The notes below the pieces were generated by a model that was given only the letters and a program-made list of their open reading frames with translations, had not been told where the DNA came from and ran no database searches. A program made the position numbers and the translations under genes. DNA of 64,000 nt from Solibacillus sp. FSL K6-1523. GTDB lineage: Bacteria > Bacillota > Bacilli > Bacillales_A > Planococcaceae. The stretch is taken from the NCBI RefSeq assembly GCF_038005225.1, contig NZ_JBBOSU010000001.1, forward strand, positions 2,344,001-2,408,000, given 5' to 3'. This document shows, one piece after another, positions 8,160-17,155 of the stretch. Each line of letters begins with the position of its first letter. Within the stretch, counting starts at the first letter, position 1.

Positions 8160-8822
8160 TTACCTTTTCCGAATCTCTTTTTGCGCATGGATAGCAGTCC
8201 CTGCAAGCGCTTGATTGGCTAGTTGATCCGCTTCATCATTTTTTGCTCGGTCAATATGTGTATAAACAGGTGTAATTCCCAATTGTTCGAGCTTATGTTC
8301 AATGCGATCCGCCCACTTCGAAAGTACATTATCGGTCACTGCCCATTCACCATTCAATTCCTTAATAACCACTTGCGAATCACCATAAATCGCCACTTCC
8401 TGATGGTGCACACCGAGCTCATCAAATAAATCCAATGCAAAATAAAGTGCTGCGTATTCCGCTTCATTATTCGAAACTAAATAGTCCGCCTGCTGATTCA
8501 CTCGTAAGCGATAATTTTTCGAATTTTGTTGAAAATAAATGACCGCGCCAAGTCCTGCAAGTCGTTCTTCTCGATTAAATCCACCATCAAAATAAACCGT
8601 CACATCATGCGGTTCCGTTTCCATTTCGGTTAAATATTTTTTCAATTCCTTCATTGTCCACGTACTATCATGTTCGTCTGTTAAAATCACTTGTTTGACC
8701 CGACCTGTTTTTTGCATATCGTCAACAAGCGTATACACATGGGCAGCAGCTAACGGCTCACTCGTAAAAATCGTTTGCTGGTTTTTCTTCGTTACATAAT
8801 GCCATTCAATGGATAATTTCAA
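8160..8822 (-). CDS. RNase H-like protein (YpeP/reverse-transcriptase-like type)
   Basis: RNase HI fold, expected to cleave RNA in RNA-DNA hybrids. The C-terminal half carries the acidic set: Asp79 in YFDGG, Glu122 in NNEAEY, Asp148 in YGDSQ and Asp199 in NDEADQLA. About 70 N-terminal residues form a separate small domain, as in Bacillus YpeP-type proteins. All four catalytic acids are present, so activity is plausible, although several Bacillus relatives are reported to be weakly active or inactive. The start ATG follows GGGAG. It is transcribed toward the 7348-8139 gene with a 20-base gap. Confidence 0.85.
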   Translation of the reverse strand: MKLSIEWHYVTKKNQQTIFTSEPLAAAHVYTLVDDMQKTGRVKQVILTDEHDSTWTMKELKKYLTEMETEPHDVTVYFDGGFNREERLAGLGAVIYFQQNSKNYRLRVNQQADYLVSNNEAEYAALYFALDLFDELGVHHQEVAIYGDSQVVIKELNGEWAVTDNVLSKWADRIEHKLEQLGITPVYTHIDRAKNDEADQLANQALAGTAIHAQKEIRKR

Positions 8823-8860
8823 ACTCCCATCTCCTACTCATATAATAATTTATTGCATAT

Positions 8861-8904
8861 TAAAGAACCTTCATTCTTCTCATTTATAGATGCGAATGAA
8901 GGCT
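8861..8904 (-). terminator. Terminator of cstR
   Basis: On the minus strand GCCTTCATTCG pairs with GAATGAAGGTTC, followed by a short T run. It begins directly after the cstR stop. Confidence 0.65.
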
Positions 8905-8912
8905 AAAATAAA

Positions 8913-9173
8913 TTAACGGCTTTTTACTAGTAAGTTTACGGCTTGTTGAATTGAATCATTCATTTTTTCTTCGTCGCCTTCGCTTTCACGTACACATGTC
9001 ACTAAATTTTCACTTACAATGACACCAATTGTACGATCTACACCAGAACGGACTGCTGACAGCTGAGTAATGACATCTTTACAGTCTTGCCCCTCTTCCA
9101 TCATGCGCAGTATTCCACGAATTTGACCTTCTATGCGTTTTAAACGACTTTTTGTTTTTGTTTCATATTCCAT
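8913..9173 (-). CDS. cstR: CstR-type persulfide-sensing repressor
   Basis: CsoR/RcnR (DUF156) family repressor of 86 residues. It has Cys31 (EGQDCKD) and Cys60 (ENLVTCV), the pair used by CstR to sense reactive sulfur species. The His that CsoR uses to bind copper is replaced by Asn in this stretch (ENLVTC), so copper sensing is unlikely. The overall pattern, including the EAVNLLVKSK-like C-terminus, resembles staphylococcal CstR. Assignment is by motif recognition. A palindromic operator-like site lies about 37 bases upstream, suggesting autoregulation. No rhodanese, persulfide dioxygenase or TauE gene is adjacent, so its targets are elsewhere. Confidence 0.8.
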   Translation of the reverse strand: MEYETKTKSRLKRIEGQIRGILRMMEEGQDCKDVITQLSAVRSGVDRTIGVIVSENLVTCVRESEGDEEKMNDSIQQAVNLLVKSR

Positions 9174-9209
9174 AGGTTTTCACTCCTTACTTATCACTAT
9201 TATTATACA

Positions 9210-9227
9210 GTATCCCCTAGAGGTATC
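9210..9227. promoter_or_regulatory. Putative CstR operator
   Basis: The near-palindrome GTATCCCCTAGAGGTATC sits just upstream of cstR. It resembles the A/T-flanked, C/G-tract operators bound by CsoR and CstR family repressors. Its position fits autoregulation. No binding evidence can be drawn from sequence alone. Confidence 0.55.
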
Positions 9228-9631
9228 TAGTTAATTCTACTGATTCGTTTCATCCGTTTTGTGAAAATAAAAATACAGCAAACAAACGTCAACATCATAA
9301 TGGTAAATAGCGGGAAAACAACGCTTACCATGTCCTCATCAAAAAGCGGTAAATGTAATAAGAATGAAGCAATAAAGCTTTGTATATAAATGAATATGAT
9401 AACGGTAATGTAATAAATACTGCGCTTCAGTTGCCCTTGAAGATAATAAATGACAAAGTAAAATGGTAGGCAAAATATGCTATACACTGGAAAAATATAA
9501 AAAACTATGATGACAAACAATTCAAATGGAAATGAATTGACTCCACCTGCTGTGAAAAGCATCAAGTAAATTATCAAAAGCCCAATTAGAAATGGTAGAA
9601 GCGAAGAAATCAAAACTTGTATTGGTCGCAT
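9227..9631 (-). CDS. Membrane protein with four helices, 134 residues
   Basis: Not recognised. Four hydrophobic helices (about 8-28, 38-63, 74-95 and 103-124) and a basic C-terminus (KRMKRISRIN) with the positive-inside pattern. The start follows GGTGATGGA. It lies upstream of cstR on the same strand, and its stop abuts the putative CstR operator, so the two genes probably have separate transcripts. Confidence 0.6.
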   Translation of the reverse strand: MRPIQVLISSLLPFLIGLLIIYLMLFTAGGVNSFPFELFVIIVFYIFPVYSIFCLPFYFVIYYLQGQLKRSIYYITVIIFIYIQSFIASFLLHLPLFDEDMVSVVFPLFTIMMLTFVCCIFIFTKRMKRISRIN

Positions 9632-9721
9632 TCCATCACCTACAATTTTCCTTTATTATAACAAATCCCATTCAACTATACAAAAATTGACCGATGCGAT
9701 ATAGTACAGTTGGTGATAGAA

Positions 9722-10480
9722 ATGAAGCAAAAATTTTACGTGCAAAATGAAAAAATAATCGCGGGCATTACACTAAAGGATGCCTCCCATGCAGAACAAA
9801 ATAATATGGCATTCAATGTTTGCCAAAACAAAATTTCAGTTTTGGAAAATCGACAACAGCTTGCTGATGTGCTGCAAACGGATATCGGTCAATTTGTTTG
9901 TGCCAATCAAACGCATAGTGCCAATTTTTTAAAGGTGGAAAAAGAGCATATCGGTTTAGGTGCGCATGATTATGAAAGTTCCGTTTTAAATACCGACGCC
10001 TTGTACACATTTGAAAAAAACATTGTCATTAGTAGTTTTACTGCGGATTGTGTCCCAGTGCTCTTTTACAATCCGAAAATCGAATTAATTGGTGCGATTC
10101 ACTCAGGCTGGCAAGGCTCCGTAAAGGAAATTACGCGCCATTTATTCGAGCACTTAAAAACAAATGAAGCTTGTCAAATGAGTGATTTACAAGTTTTCAT
10201 CGGTCCTGCACTCAGTCAGGAAAAATTTGAGGTGGATACCGATGTGTATGAACAATTCAAAGCACTCGGCTATGCGGATGATTTTATGTATTACAATGAT
10301 GCAACGAATAAATATCATATTGACAACCAGTTAACCGTGCAAAAGCAATGTGAATTAGCTGGTGTACCTACTGAAAATATTCAACTTGATCCGATGTGCA
10401 CGTTTTTAGATGAATCTGGTTTTTCTTATCGTCAATCAAAACAAGCTGGGCGCCATTTGAGCTTTATTATGCAAAAATAA
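9722..10480 (+). CDS. YfiH/PgeF (laccase-domain) protein
   Basis: Multicopper-fold enzyme of the YfiH/YlmD/LACC1 family. Members act on purine nucleosides or as peptidoglycan-editing amidases; the exact substrate cannot be read from sequence. Metal-site motifs are present: NQTHS, TADCVPVLF and AIHSGWQGS, with a conserved C-terminal SYRQ motif. Length (252 residues) is normal. A GTG lies four codons upstream, but the ATG five bases after GGTGA is preferred. Unlike ylmD it is not in the ylm/sepF cluster, so it is likely a paralogue. A terminator follows. Confidence 0.85.
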   Translation: MKQKFYVQNEKIIAGITLKDASHAEQNNMAFNVCQNKISVLENRQQLADVLQTDIGQFVCANQTHSANFLKVEKEHIGLGAHDYESSVLNTDALYTFEKNIVISSFTADCVPVLFYNPKIELIGAIHSGWQGSVKEITRHLFEHLKTNEACQMSDLQVFIGPALSQEKFEVDTDVYEQFKALGYADDFMYYNDATNKYHIDNQLTVQKQCELAGVPTENIQLDPMCTFLDESGFSYRQSKQAGRHLSFIMQK

Positions 10481-10493
10481 ATATACGAAAAGG

Positions 10494-10531
10494 AAAATGC
10501 GATTTTGGCTGTGGTCAAAGTCGTATTTTTC
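10494..10531 (+). terminator. Terminator of the YfiH-type gene
   Basis: An AAAATGCGAtTTTG arm pairs with CAAAgTCGTATTTTT, ending in five T, 14 bases after the stop codon. Confidence 0.65.
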
Positions 10532-10597
10532 ATTCTTTATAAATCGGAAACTTTTTACAATGAAAACACGTACTACTTATAAAAGGAGTGATTTTCC

Positions 10598-11173
10598 ATG
10601 AAGAAATGGCTGTTCGTCGTTTTTGGTGTGACGATAATAAGTAGCGGTGTTTTATACGTTTGGTTAGGGAATGAAATGGATCGTGGTGTTGAAAAAAAGG
10701 CATCTGGCGAAAATGAATACGCCATTATTTTAGGCGCGAAAGTCAATCCAGGTGGTGTTCCATCCTTATCATTAGCGAACCGTTTGCAAGTCGCAACAGA
10801 CTACTTACATAAATATCCGCATGTCATCGCCGTTGTTTCTGGCGGGCAAGGCGCGGATGAGGACCGGACAGAAGCATCGGTAATGAAGGACTATTTACTC
10901 GCAGAAGGCATTGCACCTGAGCGCATACTCGTGGAGGATGAAGCAACATCTACATATGAAAATTTACTCTATTCCAAACGATTACTGCCTGAGGATGTAA
11001 CGAAGATCACCATTATTTCGAACGATTTCCACTTAAAACGTGCAAGCTATTTAGCTGAAAAGATTGGATTTCAACCAGATATCGTCGCTGCCCCTACCCC
11101 GAAAATCGTCGAAGCCAAAATGCGCCTACGTGAACGGTTAGCACTGCTCAAGACCTATGTTGTTGGGCAGTGA
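10598..11173 (+). CDS. YdcF family (DUF218) protein
   Basis: DUF218/SanA-YdcF protein of 191 residues with an N-terminal membrane anchor (about 4-23) and an extracytoplasmic Rossmann-like domain. Family motifs are visible: AIILGAKV at about 43-50, VVSGGQGADEDRTEA at about 78-92, and ISNDFHLKRA near 147-156. Some family members bind S-adenosylmethionine or act in envelope integrity; the reaction is not established. The ATG follows AAAGGAGTG. It stands alone at the edge of an AT-rich accessory stretch. Confidence 0.85.
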   Translation: MKKWLFVVFGVTIISSGVLYVWLGNEMDRGVEKKASGENEYAIILGAKVNPGGVPSLSLANRLQVATDYLHKYPHVIAVVSGGQGADEDRTEASVMKDYLLAEGIAPERILVEDEATSTYENLLYSKRLLPEDVTKITIISNDFHLKRASYLAEKIGFQPDIVAAPTPKIVEAKMRLRERLALLKTYVVGQ

Positions 11174-11414
11174 GCCGTTCAACACTCTAATCAAAAATAC
11201 ACATTGTCTAAGGGTTGTCACAGGTTTTGAAAATAGATAAATGTACGGAGACCTGCACATGCATCCCTCAAAACAATTCAAAATTTAGTATCACTTAGCT
11301 GAACCTTATCACAACTAAGGACCGTTTTAAATAAAATATATAAGCTTAATCAAGATTATTTCTCTATTAGGCTTATTTATAATAGCTATAATTAGTCCAA
11401 ATTATATAAAACAA

Positions 11415-11786
11415 TTATGACTTTTTTAAAGCTAATATATCAGAAAGAGGGTTGGAAATGATATTTGTACTAGATTCATACTTTTTTATCCACTCTTTTA
11501 AAATTTTAATGCCATGAATTTTTCCCTCTATGTCTTCTACAAATTGAGGTAGTATATCATTTTCTTTCAATGCTGCAATATCTATAAATAATTCATTTTC
11601 ATTTCTCTCTTTAGTAGGTAAATTAGTTATTAATTAATTTAAAGGAAAAGGGGTTCTAGAGCTTTGAAAAATCTCTTTATGGACATTCCATAAAGGCAGA
11701 TTATTAATAATAATAGTATAGCTATTTGTATCCTCCTTTTTGAAATAAATTGACCTTACTAATTCTTCAAATATTAAATATTCCAT
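11415..11786 (-). pseudogene. Broken hypothetical gene with in-frame TAA
   Basis: Minus-strand frame of 124 codons that reads as a real protein (for example LIFEELVRSIYFKKEDTN, and later DIAALKENDILPQF and EWIKKYE) except for a TAA at 11634-11636, codon 51. The ATG at 11786 follows an AAGGAG about 12 bases away, a weak arrangement. The family is not recognised. Both halves have the same AT-rich composition, and the frame is kept across the stop, so a single nonsense change is the simplest reading. It may be chance coding. Confidence 0.4.
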
Positions 11787-11838
11787 TCTGTTGATAAACT
11801 CCTTCGTCAATAGATATTCTGTTAAAATTCGGGTAAAG

Positions 11839-11880
11839 TCCCTTCAAATCATAATTTTTATGAATTGTAGGGATTTTTAT
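11839..11880 (+). terminator. Orphan hairpin-terminator
   Basis: A 16-base arm TCCCTTCAAATCATAA pairs with TTATGAATTGTAGGGA (14 of 16), then TTTTTA. No intact plus-strand gene precedes it, so it may be what remains of a lost gene in this decayed stretch. Confidence 0.45.
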
Positions 11881-12185
11881 GTTTTTTATGCACTCACGTC
11901 AAGATATCGAAATTTTTTTTTTTAACAGCTCCCTATCAAGTAGACCATAGAAATAATAAATTGTAGGGCTCTTACAGCTTAATGTTTATTAGTAACATTC
12001 ATATTTATTGTAAAACGCCCTTATGTATTCAAGATTCGTCTTCATTATATGGTCGGAAAAGTTTCCTACTTATGAATTTTGCTTTACCAGAAGGGAGCAA
12101 ATAAATTATATTGGTGATATTTGTATTTTATTATAGTATCATGTAAAAGATTAGATATTTCAACTATATTTAGCGAGGTGATATT

Positions 12186-14852
12186 TTGCAAACCAAAGTA
12201 AATAAATTAAATTTATTAAATGAGGTCATTTACACCAATTTGTCTGGTATCTTAAAAAAAATGAACAAACGAATTCACATTAAACTGTATGCGCTTGCTT
12301 ACGACAAGGATCAAAAATTTGTCGAGACTATCCGTGTGAAGAAAACTGTAGCTAAAGCAAATAATCAATCTTCAATCTCTCAGGATACGATGCAAAATAT
12401 AACGAATGTTTTTGCCGAGCTCAAAATCGAGACAACAAACGTGGAAAATACATATGACGATATCAAAAAATATGTGAATCATAAATGGTACAAGCAGTAT
12501 CCACAAATAGACACAAATAACGCCGAACAACCAACAATATCATCGACTGATATCGAAGCTGAAAGCACAGTAAATGAAGATAATCATATAAATGAAACGC
12601 GCATACTTTACGCGAATCAAATCCCTTTTCAAACAGAGAAAAATACTTTTTCAATCGTATACATATTAGAAATACGGAATGTCGAAAATGAGAACCATCA
12701 GCTTTTTTATACTAAACCAGAAATTTCTTTCTTAAGAATGCTATTGGATTACTTCTTTAGTGATTATTTTGCTCTTACAAATAACTGTGTAAAGATAAAC
12801 AACGACGGCACTGTCTCTCAAAAATATAACGAGGATAACACCCAGTTCAACAGAAGATTAACAAGGCTATTTTTCGGAAAAATGCAAAAGTATCTTCTGG
12901 ACAATACTTCGTACAATCATTTCGGCACTAATTTCGAGCATGAGCAACATAACCAACAATATTACGTCAATAATTTACTTGAGAAAATGGATGATATTTC
13001 AACTTTAACCTATGAAAGTGCTAGCCCTTTCGGATCAATCTTATTCATGAATAAAGACATCATAGCTCAGCCATCAATCATACATTTCACAGTTAAATTT
13101 ACCAAAGAAGATCGTATTCTATTAGAGGATGCCAAGCGGATAAGGAAGCTACTAGAACTTACAAATGTTGACAAGGACCTCTACCTTATTGCTGATGAAA
13201 ATGGAATATACGGTTTAGGTGAAGTGAATTGGAATCTCCAAAAAGATGCACTAGCTCTGCGAATTGATTTTACTGGGTTATCCAAATATAGTTTTGTTCT
13301 CATTCGAACAGAGACAGGGCTTATTAGTAAAGGCGAATTGTTGGTTGAAGACGAGAGAAAATTTTACCGTTCGGATCTTAGCTTAATCGAAACAAACCTC
13401 ATTTCTGTCTCCTTCAAAAATCCAAGACTTGGGGAAGATGGATACAGTTCTGAGAAATTCACAAACTTATTGAAAAACATTTTTTGGGAAAATCACACCG
13501 AGCATATTCAAATTTCACACAAATTAGAGCGGCTCGATAAGATAGTTCGCAAAGCGCGGGAGCAAAAACAGGGCACTATGGTTGTCATAACCGAACCAAC
13601 GACCGCCAAAGAAGAGATGAGACAACTAAGTAAACAGTCAACACTTATAGAGCCTAGAATTATAAATCCGGAATATATTAAATTTTTAACTGCTATCGAT
13701 GGTGCCATTTATTTTGATACTGATGGAAATTGCCATGCCATCGGGGTTATTTTGGACGGTGTAGCTAAGGTAGATATCGGCGACTCTAGCCGAGGTGCAC
13801 GATATAATTCAGCACAGCGTTATTTGCACAAATTGAAAGACAATGGGCAAAAGAAATGCGTCATTGTAATAATATCCGAGGACGGTATGGTAGACTTGAT
13901 TCCGGAATTAGAACATGAGGGCATGTTATTAGATATTGCAGAAGAAATTATCGACATGATTAATGAAAAAGATGCTGATTCCGACAAACTGAAAGAAAAG
14001 GAAGATTTACTTTTACAATCAAAAATTGTTGACAGCGATTGGTTGTTTAATATTGCTCAAGTATACAATAAAAATACCAATATAGATAAAGCAATCACCT
14101 TCTTAGAATATGGTCTTAAGCAGGCGGAAAAAAGTTATATCCCCGCTATGTATTATAATCTATTAGGCAATTGCTATCGAAATAATAAACGCTATAATGA
14201 TGCTATCAAGATGTATGATTTAGCTATTAACAACCCTGAGAATTATGATTTTAAAAGTGTTTATTTGGCAAATATAGGATATAGCTATTTCCTGCTTGCT
14301 AAAACAGATCAAGATACTGATTTAAAAGCGGAGAAATTTGAAGAAGCAATAAACTGGTTGTCACAAAGCATTGAATTGATGAAAGCTCAGTCAATAAAAC
14401 AATTCGTAAGAAACTATAATACTAGAGGGAGATGTTATTTACAGTTAAACTACTTAGTAAAAAGTGAAGAAAAGAAGAATCAATATTTAGAATCCTCCAT
14501 TGAGGACTTTAGCCAAGCAATTAAGCTAGAACCAGAAGATAATGCTTATTATTGGAACAGATCCCTATCCTACAGTCAATTAGGTCAAATAAAATCTTCT
14601 ATTGAGGACTTAATCCAGGCAGAATACATTAAGCATTCGGATAATTACATCACTAATTTGACCCAGTTATTTGATGAACACCTTGAGCTAGTTACCGAAT
14701 CGTTAAAATTTTATCAAAAACTTTCGGACCATACAGAAAAGTCAACTCAATTAAACAATTTATTCTCTAGTTATGTTGCGAAAATCGAGGTGAGTAAATC
14801 AGACGAAGCTGCGGCGGATATAGCACTTGATATAGATGAGGATTATAAATAA
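12186..14852 (+). CDS. DisA-like (DAC) domain protein with C-terminal TPR repeats
   Basis: Large orphan protein of 888 residues. Residues about 470-575 resemble the DAC nucleotidyltransferase domain of DisA and CdaA: DGA at 505-507, RGARYNSA at 536-543 where active enzymes have the RHR motif, and ISEDG at 563-567 matching the VSEE strand. Residues about 610-850 form TPR-like helical repeats (LLGNCYRNNKRYNDAIKMY and others). Residues 1-460 are unassigned. It starts at TTG after AGGTGA. The lost His and second Arg of RHR suggest altered or no c-di-AMP synthesis; it may be a nucleotide sensor of the DACNV type linked to conflict systems. The gene is alone in an AT-rich island with decayed flanks, which suggests transfer. 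Confidence 0.6.
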   Translation: MQTKVNKLNLLNEVIYTNLSGILKKMNKRIHIKLYALAYDKDQKFVETIRVKKTVAKANNQSSISQDTMQNITNVFAELKIETTNVENTYDDIKKYVNHKWYKQYPQIDTNNAEQPTISSTDIEAESTVNEDNHINETRILYANQIPFQTEKNTFSIVYILEIRNVENENHQLFYTKPEISFLRMLLDYFFSDYFALTNNCVKINNDGTVSQKYNEDNTQFNRRLTRLFFGKMQKYLLDNTSYNHFGTNFEHEQHNQQYYVNNLLEKMDDISTLTYESASPFGSILFMNKDIIAQPSIIHFTVKFTKEDRILLEDAKRIRKLLELTNVDKDLYLIADENGIYGLGEVNWNLQKDALALRIDFTGLSKYSFVLIRTETGLISKGELLVEDERKFYRSDLSLIETNLISVSFKNPRLGEDGYSSEKFTNLLKNIFWENHTEHIQISHKLERLDKIVRKAREQKQGTMVVITEPTTAKEEMRQLSKQSTLIEPRIINPEYIKFLTAIDGAIYFDTDGNCHAIGVILDGVAKVDIGDSSRGARYNSAQRYLHKLKDNGQKKCVIVIISEDGMVDLIPELEHEGMLLDIAEEIIDMINEKDADSDKLKEKEDLLLQSKIVDSDWLFNIAQVYNKNTNIDKAITFLEYGLKQAEKSYIPAMYYNLLGNCYRNNKRYNDAIKMYDLAINNPENYDFKSVYLANIGYSYFLLAKTDQDTDLKAEKFEEAINWLSQSIELMKAQSIKQFVRNYNTRGRCYLQLNYLVKSEEKKNQYLESSIEDFSQAIKLEPEDNAYYWNRSLSYSQLGQIKSSIEDLIQAEYIKHSDNYITNLTQLFDEHLELVTESLKFYQKLSDHTEKSTQLNNLFSSYVAKIEVSKSDEAAADIALDIDEDYK

Positions 14853-15516
14853 AGAAAACCTGTAATTTTTAGGGGCTGAAACACACCTAAATTCTTCACA
14901 TCTAAAGACAAATAACATGCTAACAATAATACTCTAAAAACGAGCTATTTTGAGTCTCTAAACGGGATTTCCGCATAATAGTTCGTTTTTTAAGCTGAAA
15001 ACCTTATGTATCTTCCTCATTCTTATATGACTAGCAATACCTAAAATAATTCATCACCGAGAATTAACCGATTTTACAGAATCGAAATTTCCAAAATTAT
15101 GCTCAATTGGTTTAGTTTTATTTGCAGGACATTATTCATCTTCAATTACATTTCCTAGTTCTTTAATAGCCGTAATAACGTTGTATACATGCTATAAACA
15201 TATATTTTTTGAAGTTTAAATGGGTTGCTATTCTTTATATAAACGGGCTCCAACCTTCCAATAATTGTATACTAAATGCAGTATCAATTTGTTTAATATA
15301 GACAAATTCAACTTCATGCCTTGCCACATTGCTAAATCAAGGTTCTATGAGGTTTAAAGAGTTGATTTTGAATCGACCTTATTTTTGGTGAGAAAATAAT
15401 TAGGTAACCTTAAGTACATATCGTTTGCATAAATACACTAGCCTATAACCCTAATTGGACATATTCAATAAAAGAATGCCCACCTAACAACGCAGTGAAC
15501 ATTCTTATTTTACTAA
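14853..15516. other. Gene-free AT-rich stretch after the DAC-TPR gene
   Basis: Holds one terminator-like hairpin at 14936-14992 and several short frames broken by stops. No intact gene or recognisable transposase was found. Confidence 0.4.
14936..14992 (+). terminator. Probable terminator of the DAC-TPR gene
   Basis: AAAAACGAGCTATT pairs with AATAGTTCGTTTTTT across a 27-base loop, ending in six T. The loop is long, so the call is moderate. Confidence 0.5.
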
Positions 15517-16800
15517 TTATAAAAACGTAAAAATCGTGTGGGCTATCAAAAAAAAGTTTAGCGCGATAATAATCAAGGCAATAGACCAAGCTACAAATGT
15601 CGTAATCTTATGGTTCACTAGACTGCCCATAATTCTTTTTTTGCTTGTAAAAATAATTAAAGGAATTAATGCAAATGGAATACCGAAAGACAAAATAATT
15701 TGGCTAATAACTAATGCAAGTGTTGAATCTACGCCCATTCCAATGACAAAAAGCGGTGGAATAATCGTAATCGTTCGTCTTAAGTAGATTGGGATTCGAC
15801 GATGGATATACCCCTGCATAATCACATCTCCAGCCATCGTTCCAACTGTAGAACTTGCAATGCCCGAAAATAATAAAGCCACTCCAAATAATATCGCAGA
15901 AAATGGTCCAATGAGTTCACCTAAATACGTAAATGCCACCTCTAAACTTTGTACACTTAGCCCATTGTGGAAAAATAATGCTGCCGCAACGATGAGCATA
16001 CATGCGTTCACAGTACCTGCAATGACCATTGCAATTAAAATATCGATGAATTCGAAACGAAAGATTCTTTTTTTCTCAAGTTCATTGCGACCAATAATTC
16101 TTTTTTGTGTCAATGATGAGTGGAGATAAATTGCGTGAGGCATAACGGTCGCTCCTAATATACCAGCCGCTAACATTACGCTATCTACACCATCAAATTG
16201 AGGTGTAAACAGTCCAAGTAAAACTGCATTAGCATCAGGTTGGGAAAAGAATACTTGTAACACAAATGAAAGTACAATGATAAATACCATTCCAGTAATT
16301 CCAGCTTCAAGTGCTCTGATACCATGACGTTGTAATTCTAGAATAATGAAAGAACCTATTGCAGCAATAATTGCCGCTGTAAACAATGGTATTCCAAATA
16401 ATAAATACAAGCCTAATGCTGCTCCTATAAATTCGGCAAGATCTGTTGCAATAACTATAAGCTCCCCTTGAATCCACATCGCAACTGATACAGGCTTAGA
16501 CATGTTTTCTTTTGATACTTCAGGCAAGTTTTTACCTGTAGCAATACCTAATTTTGCAGATAATGTTTGAATGAGAATTGCCATTAAATTTGAAACGAGA
16601 ACGACCCAAAGCAGTAGATAGCCGTAATCAGAACCAGCACTAATATTTGTTGCAAAATTTCCAGGGTCAATATAAGCTACACCGGCTATAAAAGCGGGTC
16701 CAAGAAAAATCCAAAATCTTTTCAGTCAATTTGGAGAAGATGTTGCCTCCCTAAAATCTTTATACTCTCCATTTCCACTACTTTCCTCTCTTTTGTTCAT
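15517..16800 (-). pseudogene. mntH: Mn2+/H+ symporter (Nramp) interrupted by an in-frame TGA
   Basis: The full frame encodes a 426-residue Nramp manganese importer, the normal MntH length. The ATG at 16800 follows AGGAGA, but codon 25 (16726-16728) is TGA in the context SPN-stop-LKRFW, where Trp (TGG) would be expected. The metal-binding DPGN of helix 1 lies between this stop and the next ATG (16584), so a restart at 16584 would lose helix 1; the helix-6 MPHAI motif is retained downstream. A single G-to-A change explains the stop. An MntR box upstream confirms identity. A sequencing error or TGA readthrough cannot be excluded. Confidence 0.85.
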
Positions 16801-16840
16801 GGAGACCATCTCCTATTTATAACTTTCACTAGGGAATGAA

Positions 16841-16858
16841 AGTTTCCTTAAGGAAAAT
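16841..16858 (-). promoter_or_regulatory. MntR operator of mntH
   Basis: On the minus strand TTTTCCTTAAGGAAACT matches the known Bacillus MntR box (TTTGCCTTAAGGAAAC) at nearly every position. It lies about 40-58 bases upstream of the mntH start, where manganese-bound MntR would repress transcription. Confidence 0.8.
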
Positions 16859-16962
16859 ATATGCGCATTATTCCAATATGTACATGATTTTAAAAAATAA
16901 AAAAACCGCACTCCCCCCATTACGGACAACCGTATGATAGGAATTGGCGGTAAAAATTGTCT

Positions 16963-17155
16963 TATCAATTACGCCAAGGCGTAATTGCGTCCAGATTTTT
17001 TCGAGCTCGCTCGAAAAACTTCCCTTAAAAATCTGTGACATCCGCTGGGGCTTAACTTGATTCAGCCAAGGTTTGAACCCCCACTGAATAGAATTGCACT
17101 TTTTGACATTCATCCCCCACTTATAGAAGTGGAGGAATTCTGCTGAATCAAGTTA
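16963..17155 (+). repeat. Dispersed palindromic repeat, copy B
   Basis: Shares the left palindrome (CAATTACGCC/GGCGTAATTG), the GCGTCCAG T-run module, the AAAAATCTGTGACATCCGC module and the right end GCTGAATCAAGTT with copies A and C. It lacks the GTCACACGATGTGAC hairpins, having a short GAGCTCGCTC instead, and includes the CCCCCACTT...AAGTGGAGG hairpin near the right end. Its last bases supply the stop codon of the convergent KstD-like gene (17153-17155). Confidence 0.75.

Noticed and set aside
15040-15200. Possible remnant of an IS110-type transposase
   Set aside because: A short stretch (LTDFTESKFP) looks vaguely similar, but the rest does not fit and no transposase motif or inverted repeat was found.
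16868-17113. 81-codon frame across repeat copy B
   Set aside because: The frame is an accident of the repeat and has no ribosome site.
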